Positions 45,757 through 55,272 of a stretch of 64,000 nucleotides of DNA are shown piece after piece. The stretch is from Pseudolactococcus reticulitermitis. Its GTDB lineage: Bacteria; Bacillota; Bacilli; Lactobacillales; Streptococcaceae. Numbering within the stretch: position 1 is the stretch's first letter; the number at the start of each line of letters is the position of its first letter. The position numbers were made by a program, and so were the translations under genes. Below the pieces are notes generated by a model. That model was not told where the DNA came from and searched no databases. It worked only from the letters and a program-made list of their open reading frames with translations. Location of the stretch: assembly GCF_002260845.1 (NCBI RefSeq), contig NZ_BEDT01000004.1, positions 165,284 through 229,283 of the forward strand, written 5' to 3'.

Positions 45757-45790
45757 CTTATGACAATAAGGGTGTCGCAACTTGCGACGT
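45757..45790 (+). other. Two hairpins in the rplN-rplX spacer
   Basis: CCCTTA/TAAGGG (45757-45774) is followed at once by GTCGCAA-C-TTGCGAC (45776-45790). No T run. The spacer is 108 bases. Possible RNase processing or translation-coupling element. Confidence 0.7.
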
Positions 45791-45813
45791 AAGAAAATTA
45801 GGAGAAAATTCAA

Positions 45814-46119
45814 ATGTTTGTCAAAACAGGTGATACTGTCAAAGTCATCGCAGGCAAAAGCCGCGGTTTGACCGGTAAAGTCATTAAAGCTTTGCCAAAA
45901 GCTAACAAAGTCGTTGTTGAAGGTGCTAACCTGATCAAAAAACACCAAAAACCAAACAACGAAAATCCAAACGGTGCGATTCTTGAACTTGAAGCGCCTA
46001 TCCATGTGTCAAACGTCCAAGTCCTTGACAAAAATGGTGTAGCTGGCCGTGTGGGTTATAAAGTTGAAGGCGACAAAAAAGTGCGTTACAACAAAAAATC
46101 TGGCGAAATCCTAGATTAA
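45814..46119 (+). CDS. rplX: 50S ribosomal protein L24
   Basis: 101 residues. [22 protein letters not shown] is the KOW motif; assembly initiator near the tunnel exit. AGGAG upstream. Confidence 0.97.
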   Translation: MFVKTGDTVKVIAGKSRGLTGKVIKALPKANKVVVEGANLIKKHQKPNNENPNGAILELEAPIHVSNVQVLDKNGVAGRVGYKVEGDKKVRYNKKSGEILD

Positions 46120-46141
46120 TAGACACGGAAAGGAGAATATA

Positions 46142-46684
46142 ATGACTAATCGTTTGAAAGAAAAATACACTAACGAAGTAATCCCAGCGTTGACTGAAAA
46201 ATTCAACTACACATCTGTTATGGCTGTGCCAAAAGTTGATAAAATCGTCCTCAACATGGGTGTTGGTGATGCTGTAAATAACTCAAAAAACCTTGATAAA
46301 GCAGTTGCTGAATTGGCTTTGATCTCTGGTCAAAAACCATTGATTACAAAAGCTAAGAAATCAATCGCTGGTTTCCGCTTGCGTGAAGGCGTAGCGATCG
46401 GAGCGAAAGTAACACTCCGTGGCGAACGTATGTACGAATTTCTTGATAAATTGGTATCTGTCTCTCTTCCACGTGTCCGTGACTTCCATGGTGTGTCAAA
46501 CAAAGCGTTTGACGGCCGCGGTAACTACACGCTAGGTGTGAAAGAACAGCTCATCTTCCCAGAAATTACGTATGATAACGTAGATAAAGTTCGTGGTTTG
46601 GACGTTGTGATCGTCACAACTGCTAACACTGACGAAGAATCACGTGAATTGCTTGCTAAACTTGGCATGCCTTTCGCTAAATAA
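46142..46684 (+). CDS. rplE: 50S ribosomal protein L5
   Basis: 180 residues. [20 protein letters not shown] and [28 protein letters not shown]; binds 5S rRNA and the P-site tRNA. Confidence 0.98.
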   Translation: MTNRLKEKYTNEVIPALTEKFNYTSVMAVPKVDKIVLNMGVGDAVNNSKNLDKAVAELALISGQKPLITKAKKSIAGFRLREGVAIGAKVTLRGERMYEFLDKLVSVSLPRVRDFHGVSNKAFDGRGNYTLGVKEQLIFPEITYDNVDKVRGLDVVIVTTANTDEESRELLAKLGMPFAK

Positions 46685-46701
46685 TATAGGAGGTAAATAT
46701 C

Positions 46702-46887
46702 TTGGCTAAAAAATCAATGATTGCAAAGAACAAGCGTCCAGCTAAGTTCACAACGCAAGCGTACACACGTTGCGAAAAATGTGGTCGTCCACATTCAGTA
46801 TACCGTAAATTCCAACTTTGCCGTATTTGCTTCCGTGAATTGGCATATAAAGGGCAAATCCCAGGCGTTCGCAAAGCATCTTGGTAA
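46702..46887 (+). CDS. rpsZ: 30S ribosomal protein S14, zinc type
   Basis: 61 residues, TTG start with AGGAGG. Zinc ligands CEKCGRPH and CRICFRE mark the short C+ form (type Z). Followed by an unusual 344-base spacer. Confidence 0.96.
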   Translation: MAKKSMIAKNKRPAKFTTQAYTRCEKCGRPHSVYRKFQLCRICFRELAYKGQIPGVRKASW

Positions 46888-47231
46888 TTTTTGACGCTGT
46901 CTGCTTCGTTGGTATTCAGTTCACAACCGCAAGGTTGCTTCGCTTCCACCGCCTCGCAGACAACGCCAAAAACTTTTACTTAGCATTTGCTTCGTTAACA
47001 CCTTCTTCGCAGCCGCAAGGCTAGCTCAGTCGGCGTTGCCTCGCAACTGCGTCGTAAAAACGTTACTTAGCATTTGCTTCGTAAAAACCTTGCTTTTTGA
47101 ATGATGGGCTTAGGTTTGACTTAAGTTGCTGAATTCTGGTAGTTATAAATCTGCTGGCAATGTTGCTAGTAGAGTCGTTAATGAACAAGTGATGTTCGCA
47201 TCAAACTATTCATAATAGGAGAAAAATTAAA
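46888..47231 (+). other. Long non-coding spacer rpsZ-rpsH
   Basis: 344 bases without an ORF worth calling. It carries the 86-87 bp repeats and, after 47100, plain A/T-rich sequence leading to AGGAG before rpsH. ACAACCGCAAGGTTG near 46923-46937 can form a tight hairpin (CAACC/GGTTG). No convincing promoter. Confidence 0.6.
46902..47087 (+). repeat. Imperfect 86-87 bp tandem repeat inside the spc operon
   Basis: TGCTTCGT anchors recur at 46902, 46988 and 47075. The 20-base stretch 46976-46995 is identical to 47063-47082. CCGCAAGG and GCCTCGCA also recur at matching offsets, giving a little over two diverged copies. Confidence 0.85.
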
Positions 47232-47630
47232 ATGGTAATGACAGATCCAATCGCAGATTTCCTCACGCGTATTCGTAACGCTAACATGCGTAAATTCGAA
47301 GTCGTTGAAGCACCTGCATCAAAAATCAAACGCGATATCGCAAACATCCTCAAAACTGAAGGTTACGTTAAAGACGTAGAATTCATCGAAGATGACAAAC
47401 AAGGGATCATCCGTGTTTTCCTTAAATACGGTAAAGATGGCGAAAAAGTTATCACTAACTTGAAACGTATCTCTAAACCTGGTTTGCGTGTTTACGTGAA
47501 ATCTGGTGAAGTGCCTAAAGTCCTTAACGGTCTTGGTACAGCTGTGATTTCAACTTCTGAAGGTGTTGTGACTGATAAAACAGCTCGCGCTAAAAACATC
47601 GGCGGAGAAGTTCTCGCTTACGTTTGGTAA
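47232..47630 (+). CDS. rpsH: 30S ribosomal protein S8
   Basis: 132 residues. [18 protein letters not shown] and the C-terminal [26 protein letters not shown]. Primary 16S binder and, in E. coli, spc-operon regulator. Confidence 0.98.
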   Translation: MVMTDPIADFLTRIRNANMRKFEVVEAPASKIKRDIANILKTEGYVKDVEFIEDDKQGIIRVFLKYGKDGEKVITNLKRISKPGLRVYVKSGEVPKVLNGLGTAVISTSEGVVTDKTARAKNIGGEVLAYVW

Positions 47631-47633
47631 GAA

Positions 47634-47688
47634 TTGCTTTTCAATTCTATCTGCAACTGGAAATTCGATAGTTTAGCTATCGAAACCC
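47634..47688 (+). other. Hairpins in the rpsH-rplF spacer
   Basis: TTGAAA-poor 108-base spacer with GAATTGC/CAATTC-type pairing (47631-47646) and TTCGATAG/CTATCGAA (about 47667-47687). No T run. Confidence 0.6.
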
Positions 47689-47738
47689 GTGAAAACAGTT
47701 CGCTGTCAAGCGGATTGACAATTTAACAGGAGACAAAC

Positions 47739-48275
47739 ATGTCACGTATTGGTAATAAAATTATTACTATCCCTGCTGGCGTTGAGGTGAAACTTGACGG
47801 CCATACAGCGACAGTAAAAGGTCCTAAAGGCGAGTTAACACGTACTTTCTCTAAGGACATCGAAATCAAAATCGAAGGTACTGAAATTACTTTGCATCGT
47901 CCAAACGATTCGAAAGAAATGAAAACAATCCATGGCACAACGCGTGCTAACCTTAACAACATGGTAGTTGGTGTATCTGAAGGGTTCAGAAAAGAACTTG
48001 AAATGCGCGGGGTTGGTTACCGTGCGCAACTTGCTGGCAGCAAATTAACTTTGTCAGTCGGTAAATCTCACCCAGATGAAGTCGTTGCACCTGACGGTAT
48101 CACTTTTGAAGTGCCATCAAACACACAAATTAACGTGTCTGGTTCAAACAAAGAAGTGGTCGGCGAAGTTGCAGCCTACATCCGTGGTTTACGCCCACCA
48201 GAGCCTTATAAAGGCAAAGGGATTCGTTACGTTGGCGAATTTGTACGACGTAAAGAAGGTAAAACAGGTAAATAA
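47739..48275 (+). CDS. rplF: 50S ribosomal protein L6
   Basis: 178 residues. [20 protein letters not shown] and the C-terminal [27 protein letters not shown]. Near the factor-binding stalk. Confidence 0.98.
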   Translation: MSRIGNKIITIPAGVEVKLDGHTATVKGPKGELTRTFSKDIEIKIEGTEITLHRPNDSKEMKTIHGTTRANLNNMVVGVSEGFRKELEMRGVGYRAQLAGSKLTLSVGKSHPDEVVAPDGITFEVPSNTQINVSGSNKEVVGEVAAYIRGLRPPEPYKGKGIRYVGEFVRRKEGKTGK

Positions 48276-48428
48276 GCTCGTTTTAAGTTTTGTAGCTTTG
48301 GCTTACGCAACTTAACGGCTTACTGTTTGGCTTAAAACAACCAACAATAACCTCTTGGAGAGAGTTTGGCTGCGCAAAGTGGCTTGACAGCTACTAAGAG
48401 GGACTAGAAAAAATAAGAGGTAAATATT

Positions 48429-48776
48429 GTGATTTCTAAACCAGATAAAAATAAAACGCGTCAAAAACGCCATCGTCGCGTACGCGGTAAAATCTCTGGT
48501 ACTGCAGAGCGCCCACGTTTGAATGTTTTTCGTTCTAACACAAACATCTATGCACAAGTAATTGATGACATAGCAGGTGTAACGCTCGCAAGTGCCTCAT
48601 CGTTGAAAGAAAACGGTACTAAAACGGAACAAGCTACAGCAGTTGGTACTGCAGTAGCTAAAGCAGCAGTCGCTGCTGGTGTTTCTGAAGTAATCTTCGA
48701 CCGTGGTGGATACCTTTACCATGGACGTGTGCAAGCACTCGCTGAGGCTGCACGTGAAAATGGACTTAAATTCTAA
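48429..48776 (+). CDS. rplR: 50S ribosomal protein L18
   Basis: 115 residues, GTG start with [28 protein letters not shown] and [22 protein letters not shown]; binds 5S rRNA. A 153-base spacer with GTTTTAAG/CTTAAAAC pairing precedes it. Confidence 0.97.
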   Translation: MISKPDKNKTRQKRHRRVRGKISGTAERPRLNVFRSNTNIYAQVIDDIAGVTLASASSLKENGTKTEQATAVGTAVAKAAVAAGVSEVIFDRGGYLYHGRVQALAEAARENGLKF

Positions 48777-48796
48777 GGAAAGGGGTAGACACTAAA

Positions 48797-49291
48797 ATGG
48801 CTAGAAACGAAGAAGTAAAAGAATTCGAAGAACGCGTTGTTGGTATCAACCGTGTTACTAAAGTTGTTAAAGGCGGACGTCGTCTGCGTTTTGCAGCGCT
48901 TGTTGTAGTTGGTGACCGTAACGGTCGCGTTGGATTTGGGACTGGTAAAGCACAAGAAGTACCAGAAGCTATCCGTAAAGCTATCGAATCAGCTAAGAAA
49001 AACTTGATTACAGTACCCATGGTTGGTACAACTGTACCGCATCAAGTCCTTGGCGAATTTGGCGGCGGTAAGATCTTGATCAAACCTGCTGTCGAAGGGG
49101 CCGGCGTCGCAGCTGGTGGTGCTGTACGTGCCGTCCTCGAACTTGCTGGTGTGGCTGATGTCACATCAAAATCACTTGGTTCAAACACACCAATCAACGT
49201 TGTTCGCGCAACTGTTGACGGTTTGAAACAACTTAAACGTGCTGAAGATGTTGCTGCATTGCGTGGCGTATCTGTGGCAGACTTAGCGTAA
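48797..49291 (+). CDS. rpsE: 30S ribosomal protein S5
   Basis: 164 residues. [36 protein letters not shown] and the loop around residues 20-30 tied to spectinomycin. AAAGGGG upstream. Confidence 0.98.
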   Translation: MARNEEVKEFEERVVGINRVTKVVKGGRRLRFAALVVVGDRNGRVGFGTGKAQEVPEAIRKAIESAKKNLITVPMVGTTVPHQVLGEFGGGKILIKPAVEGAGVAAGGAVRAVLELAGVADVTSKSLGSNTPINVVRATVDGLKQLKRAEDVAALRGVSVADLA

Positions 49292-49301
49292 GGAGGATAT
49301 C

Positions 49302-49481
49302 ATGGCTCAAATTAAAATTACTTTGACTAAGTCTCCAATTGGCCGCTTGCCTGCCCAACGCGCAACAGTTAAAGCGCTTGGCCTTGGCAAATTGTCAAGC
49401 TCAGTCATCAAAGAAGAATCACCTGCTATCAACGGTATGGTCACTAAGATCGCACACTTGGTAACAGTTGAAAAAGTTTAA
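49302..49481 (+). CDS. rpmD: 50S ribosomal protein L30
   Basis: 59 residues: [20 protein letters not shown], then [11 protein letters not shown] and [14 protein letters not shown]. Starts 10 bases after rpsE with AAGGAGG. Confidence 0.95.
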   Translation: MAQIKITLTKSPIGRLPAQRATVKALGLGKLSSSVIKEESPAINGMVTKIAHLVTVEKV

Positions 49482-49515
49482 TAGGCTAACTATTAATCAA
49501 AAATAAAGCGAGCCT

Positions 49516-49545
49516 GACACTTCCGCGATTTCCCGCGAAAGTGTC
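49516..49545 (+). other. Strong hairpin between rpmD and rplO
   Basis: GACACTTCCGCG and CGCGAAAGTGTC pair with one mismatch around a 6-base loop. No T run follows, so it is more likely a processing or stability element than a terminator. Confidence 0.75.
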
Positions 49546-49602
49546 TTGGCGTTTAGTAAAGGTTATCTCTGAAAAGAGAGACCATAATAGGAGAAATTTA
49601 TA

Positions 49603-50052
49603 ATGAAATTAAATGAACTCAAAGCTGCTGAAGGTAGCCGTAAAGTCCGTAATCGTGTTGGTCGTGGGACGTCGTCTGGTAATGGTAAAACATCTGGTCG
49701 TGGTCAAAAAGGTCAAAAATCTCGTTCAGGCGGCGGTGTCCGTCTTGGTTTCGAGGGTGGTCAAACACCTTTGTTCCGTCGTATGCCTAAACGTGGTTTC
49801 TTGAACGTTAACCGTAAAGATTACGCTATCGTCAACCTTGACACTTTGAACCGTCTTGAAGATGGCGCAACTGTTTCTGCTGAAACATTGCTTGCAGCTA
49901 AAATCATCAAAGATGTGAAATCTGGTGTTAAAGTTCTTGGTAACGGCGAACTCACAGTTAAAAACCTTAAAGTTGAGGTAGCTAAAGTTTCTGCTTCTGC
50001 AAAAGCTGCTATCGAAGCTAACGGTGGTTCAGTTGTAACTCCTGAAGCCTAA
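49603..50052 (+). CDS. rplO: 50S ribosomal protein L15
   Basis: 149 residues. [22 protein letters not shown] and [34 protein letters not shown]. Late-assembly protein. Followed by a hairpin and a new promoter for secY. Confidence 0.97.
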   Translation: MKLNELKAAEGSRKVRNRVGRGTSSGNGKTSGRGQKGQKSRSGGGVRLGFEGGQTPLFRRMPKRGFLNVNRKDYAIVNLDTLNRLEDGATVSAETLLAAKIIKDVKSGVKVLGNGELTVKNLKVEVAKVSASAKAAIEANGGSVVTPEA

Positions 50053-50063
50053 AAACAATCATT

Positions 50064-50092
50064 AGTCTGACGGGAATTCCCATCAGACTTTT
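50064..50092 (+). terminator. Terminator or attenuator after rplO
   Basis: AGTCTGACGGG and CCCATCAGACT, AATT loop, one mismatch, four T. Moderate tail, so readthrough is likely. Confidence 0.65.
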
Positions 50093-50111
50093 GGTACTTT
50101 TAGTCAGTCAT

Positions 50112-50140
50112 TTGAATTTTAGCTTAAATTATAGTATAGT
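50112..50140 (+). promoter_or_regulatory. secY promoter
   Basis: TTGAAT (50112-50117), 17 bases, TATAGT (50135-50140). Confidence 0.6.
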
Positions 50141-50210
50141 TAAAGGAATGAAACTTATTTTCAGAATACTATGAGATAAAGCTGATTTAAAATCAGAATA
50201 AAGGGGTTCT

Positions 50211-51521
50211 ATGTTTTTTAAACTCTTGTTTCAAGCGTTCAAGGTTAAAGAGATTCGAGCTCGAATCTTGTTCACGCTTGGCATCCTTTTCGTTTTCCGC
50301 TTAGGGGCGCACATTACCGTCCCCGGGATTAACGTTAATAACTTAAATGCCTTGAGCGACCTGCCATTTTTGTCAATGATGAACATGGTATCAGGGAATG
50401 CGATGCAGAGCTTTTCGGTTTTTGCCATGGGCGTGTCGCCGTACATCACGGCTTCTATCATCGTCCAACTCCTGCAAATGGATATTCTCCCCAAGTTTGT
50501 CGAATGGGGCAAACAAGGTGAGATTGGCCGCCGAAAACTCAATCAAGCCACGCGATACATTTCGCTGGTCTTAGCCATGCTCCAATCCGTTGGGATTACA
50601 GCAGGCTTTCAAGCTATGAGTGCGCAAAATATCGTGACCAATCCAACTTGGCAGACCTATCTGTTTATCGGTGCTATCTTAACGACGGGATCGATGATCG
50701 TTGTCTGGTTAGGTGAGCAAATTACCGATCGTGGGTTTGGTCAAGGGGTTTCTGTCATCATCTTTGCGGGGATCATCTCTTCAATTCCTGGTGCCATTAG
50801 TCAAGTTTATCAAGATAAATTTGTCAATATTCGCCCAGGAGAATTGTTCAACTCTAGCGTGTTTGTTGTGATTTTGCTGGTTGCCATGGCAGCTATCGTC
50901 TTCATCACAACATTTGTCCAACAAGCTGAGCGTAAAATTCCAGTTCAATATACGAAACTGGTACAAGGTGCGCCGACAAGTTCTTACTTGCCACTGCGGG
51001 TCAATCCTGCGGGCGTGATTCCGGTCATCTTTGCCAGTTCGATTTCAACGGCACCTCAAACGGTTTTACAGCTCTTGCAACATTCAAATAAGAATATTGC
51101 TTGGGTTGAAACTGTCAAGAATGCCTTGGATTATAATACTTGGACAGGGATGGTCTTCTACGCCTTGTTGATTGCGCTCTTTACATTCTTCTACGCCTTT
51201 GTTCAGGTCAATCCTGAAAAAATGGCGGAGAATTTACAAAAGCAAGGATCCTATATTCCGTCTGTTCGTCCCGGTAAGGGCACAGAAAAATATATCTCAC
51301 GTTTATTGATTCGTTTGTCAACGGTTGGTGCGCTCTTCCTCGGCTTAATCTCGATTATTCCGATTGTTGCGACTAATTTGTTTGACTTGCCTAAAATGGT
51401 AGCCCTTGGTGGGACGAGCCTTCTGATCTTGATTTCTACTGCGATTCAAGGTGCGAAACAGTTGGAAGGTTATATGTTTAAACGCCAATATAAAGGCTTC
51501 ATGGACGATCCAATTAAATGA
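50211..51521 (+). CDS. secY: Preprotein translocase channel SecY
   Basis: Ten-helix protein-conducting channel, 436 residues. FRLGAHITVPGINVNNL, the plug-region segment SVFAMGVSPYITASIIVQLLQMD, and cytoplasmic loops such as FVQVNPEKMAENLQKQGSYIPSVRPG are diagnostic. AAGGGG precedes the ATG. Has its own promoter and is closed by a terminator. Confidence 0.97.
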   Translation: MFFKLLFQAFKVKEIRARILFTLGILFVFRLGAHITVPGINVNNLNALSDLPFLSMMNMVSGNAMQSFSVFAMGVSPYITASIIVQLLQMDILPKFVEWGKQGEIGRRKLNQATRYISLVLAMLQSVGITAGFQAMSAQNIVTNPTWQTYLFIGAILTTGSMIVVWLGEQITDRGFGQGVSVIIFAGIISSIPGAISQVYQDKFVNIRPGELFNSSVFVVILLVAMAAIVFITTFVQQAERKIPVQYTKLVQGAPTSSYLPLRVNPAGVIPVIFASSISTAPQTVLQLLQHSNKNIAWVETVKNALDYNTWTGMVFYALLIALFTFFYAFVQVNPEKMAENLQKQGSYIPSVRPGKGTEKYISRLLIRLSTVGALFLGLISIIPIVATNLFDLPKMVALGGTSLLILISTAIQGAKQLEGYMFKRQYKGFMDDPIK

Positions 51522-51522
51522 T

Positions 51523-51551
51523 AAAAGGCTGGTCGAAAGACTAGCTTTTTT
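51523..51551 (+). terminator. secY terminator
   Basis: GCTGGTC, GAAA tetraloop, GACTAGC (one G-T pair) and six T. Confidence 0.85.
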
Positions 51552-51579
51552 GATACCCAAAAAGAAACCCCGCTTAATG

Positions 51580-52292
<713 letters not shown>

Positions 52293-52335
52293 ACAAACGT
52301 TGCATTAAAAGTTAAAATAAATTCGCATCATTAAC

Positions 52336-52364
52336 TTGTAAAAGTCGGACTAGTATGGTATAAT
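52336..52364 (+). promoter_or_regulatory. infA promoter inside a palindrome
   Basis: TTGTAA (52336-52341), 17 bases, TGG + TATAAT (52359-52364). The -10 lies in the loop of the inverted repeat at 52340-52381. Confidence 0.7.
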
Positions 52365-52381
52365 ATCCTAGTCCGACTTTT
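52340..52381. repeat. Inverted repeat framing the infA -10 box; probable adk terminator
   Basis: Perfect 14-base arms AAAAGTCGGACTAG (52340-52353) and CTAGTCCGACTTTT (52368-52381) around a 14-base loop that holds TATAAT. In transcripts from adk it can act as a terminator hairpin; in DNA it places the promoter between two operator-like halves. Confidence 0.85.
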
Positions 52382-52427
52382 AGATATTTATCAAAAATGG
52401 ACAAATTTAAAGAGGAGGTAAGTTGAC

Positions 52428-52646
52428 GTGGCAAAAGATGACGTAATCGAAATTGAAGGCAAAGTGATTGACACAATGCCTAACGCGATGTTCACAGTTG
52501 AACTTGAAAATGGACACAAAATTTTGGCGACTATTTCAGGCAAAATGCGAAAGAATTATATCCGCATCTTAACTGGTGACCGTGTTACTGTTGAGATGTC
52601 GCCGTATGATTTGACCCGTGGACGTATTACATACCGCTTTAAGTAG
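52428..52646 (+). CDS. infA: Translation initiation factor IF-1
   Basis: 72 residues, GTG start with [29 protein letters not shown] and the S1-like OB fold. Heads the infA-rpmJ-rpsM-rpsK-rpoA-rplQ unit. Confidence 0.97.
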   Translation: MAKDDVIEIEGKVIDTMPNAMFTVELENGHKILATISGKMRKNYIRILTGDRVTVEMSPYDLTRGRITYRFK

Positions 52647-52675
52647 TCCAAACATTTTTATAGGAGGTATATACA

Positions 52676-52792
52676 ATGAAAGTAAGACCATCGGTTAAAC
52701 CAATGTGCGAATACTGCAAAGTGATTCGTCGTAACGGTCGTGTTATGGTAATTTGCCCTGTCAATCCAAAACACAAACAACGTCAGGGATAG
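52676..52792 (+). CDS. rpmJ: 50S ribosomal protein L36
   Basis: 38 residues: [17 protein letters not shown] ... [14 protein letters not shown]. Zinc-binding C+ form (CEYC, C, H). ATAGGAGG upstream. Confidence 0.96.
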   Translation: MKVRPSVKPMCEYCKVIRRNGRVMVICPVNPKHKQRQG

Positions 52793-52808
52793 AAAGGAAA
52801 TATAAAGA

Positions 52809-53174
52809 ATGGCTCGTATTGCTGGAGTTGATATTCCAAACGATAAGCAAGTTGTAATTTCACTGACTTACGTTTACGGAATCGGTCTCAAAACGTCACA
52901 AAAAGTTCTTGCCGCCGCTGGCGTTGCAGAAGATATTCGCGTGAAAGATTTGACAACTGACCAAGAAGATGCTATCCGTCGTGAAGTTGATGGACTTAAA
53001 GTTGAAGGCGACCTACGTCGTGAAGTCAACCTGAACATCAAACGTCTCATGGAAATCGGTAGCTATCGTGGCATGCGTCATCGTCGTGGATTGCCGACTC
53101 GTGGTCAAAACACGAAGAACAACGCACGTACACGCAAAGGCCCTGCTAAATCTATCGCAGGCAAGAAAAAATAA
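52809..53174 (+). CDS. rpsM: 30S ribosomal protein S13
   Basis: 121 residues. [25 protein letters not shown] and C-terminal [24 protein letters not shown]. Contacts P-site tRNA and 50S bridges. Confidence 0.98.
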   Translation: MARIAGVDIPNDKQVVISLTYVYGIGLKTSQKVLAAAGVAEDIRVKDLTTDQEDAIRREVDGLKVEGDLRREVNLNIKRLMEIGSYRGMRHRRGLPTRGQNTKNNARTRKGPAKSIAGKKK

Positions 53175-53189
53175 GAAAGGAGATAAACA

Positions 53190-53573
53190 TTGGCTAAACC
53201 TACTCGTAAACGTCGTGTCAAGAAAAATATCGAATCTGGTGTTGTCCACATTCATGCAACTTTCAATAACACAATCGTGATGATTACAGACGTTCATGGT
53301 AACGCGCTTGCTTGGTCATCTGCTGGTGCTCTTGGCTTCAAAGGATCTAAAAAATCGACTCCTTTCGCTGCTCAAATGGCATCTGAAGCTGCTGCTAAGT
53401 CTGCTCAAGAACATGGTTTGAAAACTGTAGCCGTTACTGTTAAAGGTCCTGGACCAGGTCGCGAATCTGCGATCCGCGCACTTGCAGCTGCAGGTCTTAA
53501 CGTAACAGCAATCAGCGATGTGACGCCTGTACCCCACAATGGTGCACGTCCTCCAAAACGTCGTCGTGTATAA
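53190..53573 (+). CDS. rpsK: 30S ribosomal protein S11
   Basis: 127 residues, TTG start with [52 protein letters not shown] and [17 protein letters not shown]. Confidence 0.98.
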   Translation: MAKPTRKRRVKKNIESGVVHIHATFNNTIVMITDVHGNALAWSSAGALGFKGSKKSTPFAAQMASEAAAKSAQEHGLKTVAVTVKGPGPGRESAIRALAAAGLNVTAISDVTPVPHNGARPPKRRRV

Positions 53574-53625
53574 TTTCTAGAGTGCTTGTTGCTACTCTAA
53601 CATTTTGCACTGAAAGGATATACAC

Positions 53626-54561
53626 ATGATTGAGTTTGAAAAACCAAAAATTACAAAATTTGATGAAGCTAATACCTATGGCAAATTTGTCGTAGAGCCG
53701 TTAGAACGTGGATATGGGACAACCCTTGGCAACTCTTTGCGTCGTATTCTTCTATCGTCACTTCCTGGGGCTGCTGTTACAAGCATCCAAATTGAGGGTG
53801 TCCTCCATGAGTTCACAACCATTCCAGGGGTACATGAAGATGTGATTCAAGTGATTCTTGCGATTAAAGGACTTGCAATCAAATCATATGTTGAAACGGA
53901 AAAAATCATTGAACTTGACGTCACAGGTCCTGCAGTTGTTACAGCTGGAGATATCTTGACAGATAGCGATATCGAGATTGTCAACAAAGATCATTACCTC
54001 TTCACACTTGCGGAAGGTCACTCTGTGAACGCTCGTATGACTGTGAAATCAGGCCGTGGTTATGTCCTTGCAGAAGATAATAAACAATCAGACGCACCTA
54101 TCGGGACAATCGCTGTGGATTCATCTTACACACCTGTCAACAAAGTCAATTACCAAGTTGAACCAGCGCGTGTGGGTGAAAAAGATAACTTTGACAAATT
54201 GTCACTTGAAATCTTTACCAACGGTACAATCTCAGCAGAAGATGCCTTGTCATTATCTGCAAAAATCTTGACTGACCATTTGAGTCTCTTTGTCAATCTG
54301 TCTGAAGTGGCGCAAGCTGCGGATACATTGGTTGATAAAAATGAGGTCAAACCAGAGCGTGCTTTGGATAAAGTCATCGAGGAACTTGATCTTTCTGTTC
54401 GTTCATACAACTGTTTGAAACGTGCTGGTATTAATACCGTCGCTGATCTTGCGGATATGAGTGAACCAGAAATGCTCAAAGTGAAAAACTTGGGTCGTAA
54501 ATCTTTAGTGGAAGTTAAAGATAAACTTGAAAGCCTTGGCTTGTCACTTAAAAAAGACTAA
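53626..54561 (+). CDS. rpoA: RNA polymerase alpha subunit
   Basis: 311 residues. N-terminal dimerisation domain ([25 protein letters not shown], about 28-52) and C-terminal helix-hairpin-helix domain ([19 protein letters not shown] ... [14 protein letters not shown], about 250-305) that touches UP elements and activators. Confidence 0.98.
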   Translation: MIEFEKPKITKFDEANTYGKFVVEPLERGYGTTLGNSLRRILLSSLPGAAVTSIQIEGVLHEFTTIPGVHEDVIQVILAIKGLAIKSYVETEKIIELDVTGPAVVTAGDILTDSDIEIVNKDHYLFTLAEGHSVNARMTVKSGRGYVLAEDNKQSDAPIGTIAVDSSYTPVNKVNYQVEPARVGEKDNFDKLSLEIFTNGTISAEDALSLSAKILTDHLSLFVNLSEVAQAADTLVDKNEVKPERALDKVIEELDLSVRSYNCLKRAGINTVADLADMSEPEMLKVKNLGRKSLVEVKDKLESLGLSLKKD

Positions 54562-54584
54562 ATTAAAATCTAATAGGAGGAATC

Positions 54585-54965
54585 ATGGGTTACCGTAAAC
54601 TTGGACGTAAATCTGATCAACGTAAAGCAATGCTTCGCGATTTGACGACTGACTTGATCATCAACGAATACATCGTAACAACTGAAGCTCGCGCTAAAGA
54701 AGTTCGTAAAACTGTTGAAAAAATGATTACACTCGGAAAACGTGGCGATCTTCACGCACGCCGTCGAGCTGCTGCTTACGTACGTAATGAAATCGCTGAA
54801 AAAGATTTCAACGAAGAAACTGAAACTTTCCCAACTGCACTTCAAAAATTGTTTGGCGACATCGCGACACGTTATGAAGGCCGTAATGGTGGATATACAC
54901 GTATTCTTAAAACTGAACCACGCCGTGGCGATGCTGCACCGATGGCAATTATTGAACTTGTATAA
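54585..54965 (+). CDS. rplQ: 50S ribosomal protein L17
   Basis: 126 residues. [23 protein letters not shown] and [24 protein letters not shown]. Last gene of the ribosomal cluster; TAGGAGG upstream. Confidence 0.98.
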   Translation: MGYRKLGRKSDQRKAMLRDLTTDLIINEYIVTTEARAKEVRKTVEKMITLGKRGDLHARRRAAAYVRNEIAEKDFNEETETFPTALQKLFGDIATRYEGRNGGYTRILKTEPRRGDAAPMAIIELV

Positions 54966-54993
54966 TAGTTGATATCAGTTTAAAAACTAAATA

Positions 54994-55155
54994 AAGCAGT
55001 AAGGGGCACCTGTCAGTCTAATTTTGTAGTGTTTTCGAAACTATTTTTGAAAATGACACAGAGTTTGCCAGTGTGACCCGATAGTCTTCATCAATCTTTT
55101 GTGGAGTGTTATGATGGTGGTGCTTGCACTTAGTCTAGCTCTTACTGTCTAGTCT
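54994..55155 (+). ncRNA. Candidate structured RNA downstream of rplQ
   Basis: The 307-base gap 54966-55272 has no ORF. AGTAAG near 54997 can pair with CTTACT near 55141, closing a long element. Inside are GTCA/TGAC and an AGTGTTT/AAACTAT-type hairpin around TCG (about 55029-55045). A long closed rod would be consistent with a 6S-like or other small RNA, but no family is recognised and the -35/-10 (TTGATA, TAAATA near 54969-54995) are weak. Confidence 0.3.
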
Positions 55156-55167
55156 TAAAAAACTAGG

Positions 55168-55196
55168 CCGCTTGTCCTTTGGATAAGTGGTTTTTA
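55168..55196 (+). terminator. Terminator before the glutamate-cysteine-ligase-like gene
   Basis: CCGCTTGTCC, TTT loop, GGATAAGTGG (G-T pairs) and TTTTT. It would end the rplQ transcript or the candidate RNA. Confidence 0.75.
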
Positions 55197-55272
55197 TTTT
55201 GTCTTAAATGACTTGTATTTACGCCAACTATGTTAGAATAGATTAAAAGAATTCAAATGATGAAGTGATGAG

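Noticed and set aside
55000..55160. tRNA gene downstream of rplQ
   Set aside because: No GGTTCGAATCC-type T arm or acceptor stem was found; the pairing seen is a long rod instead.
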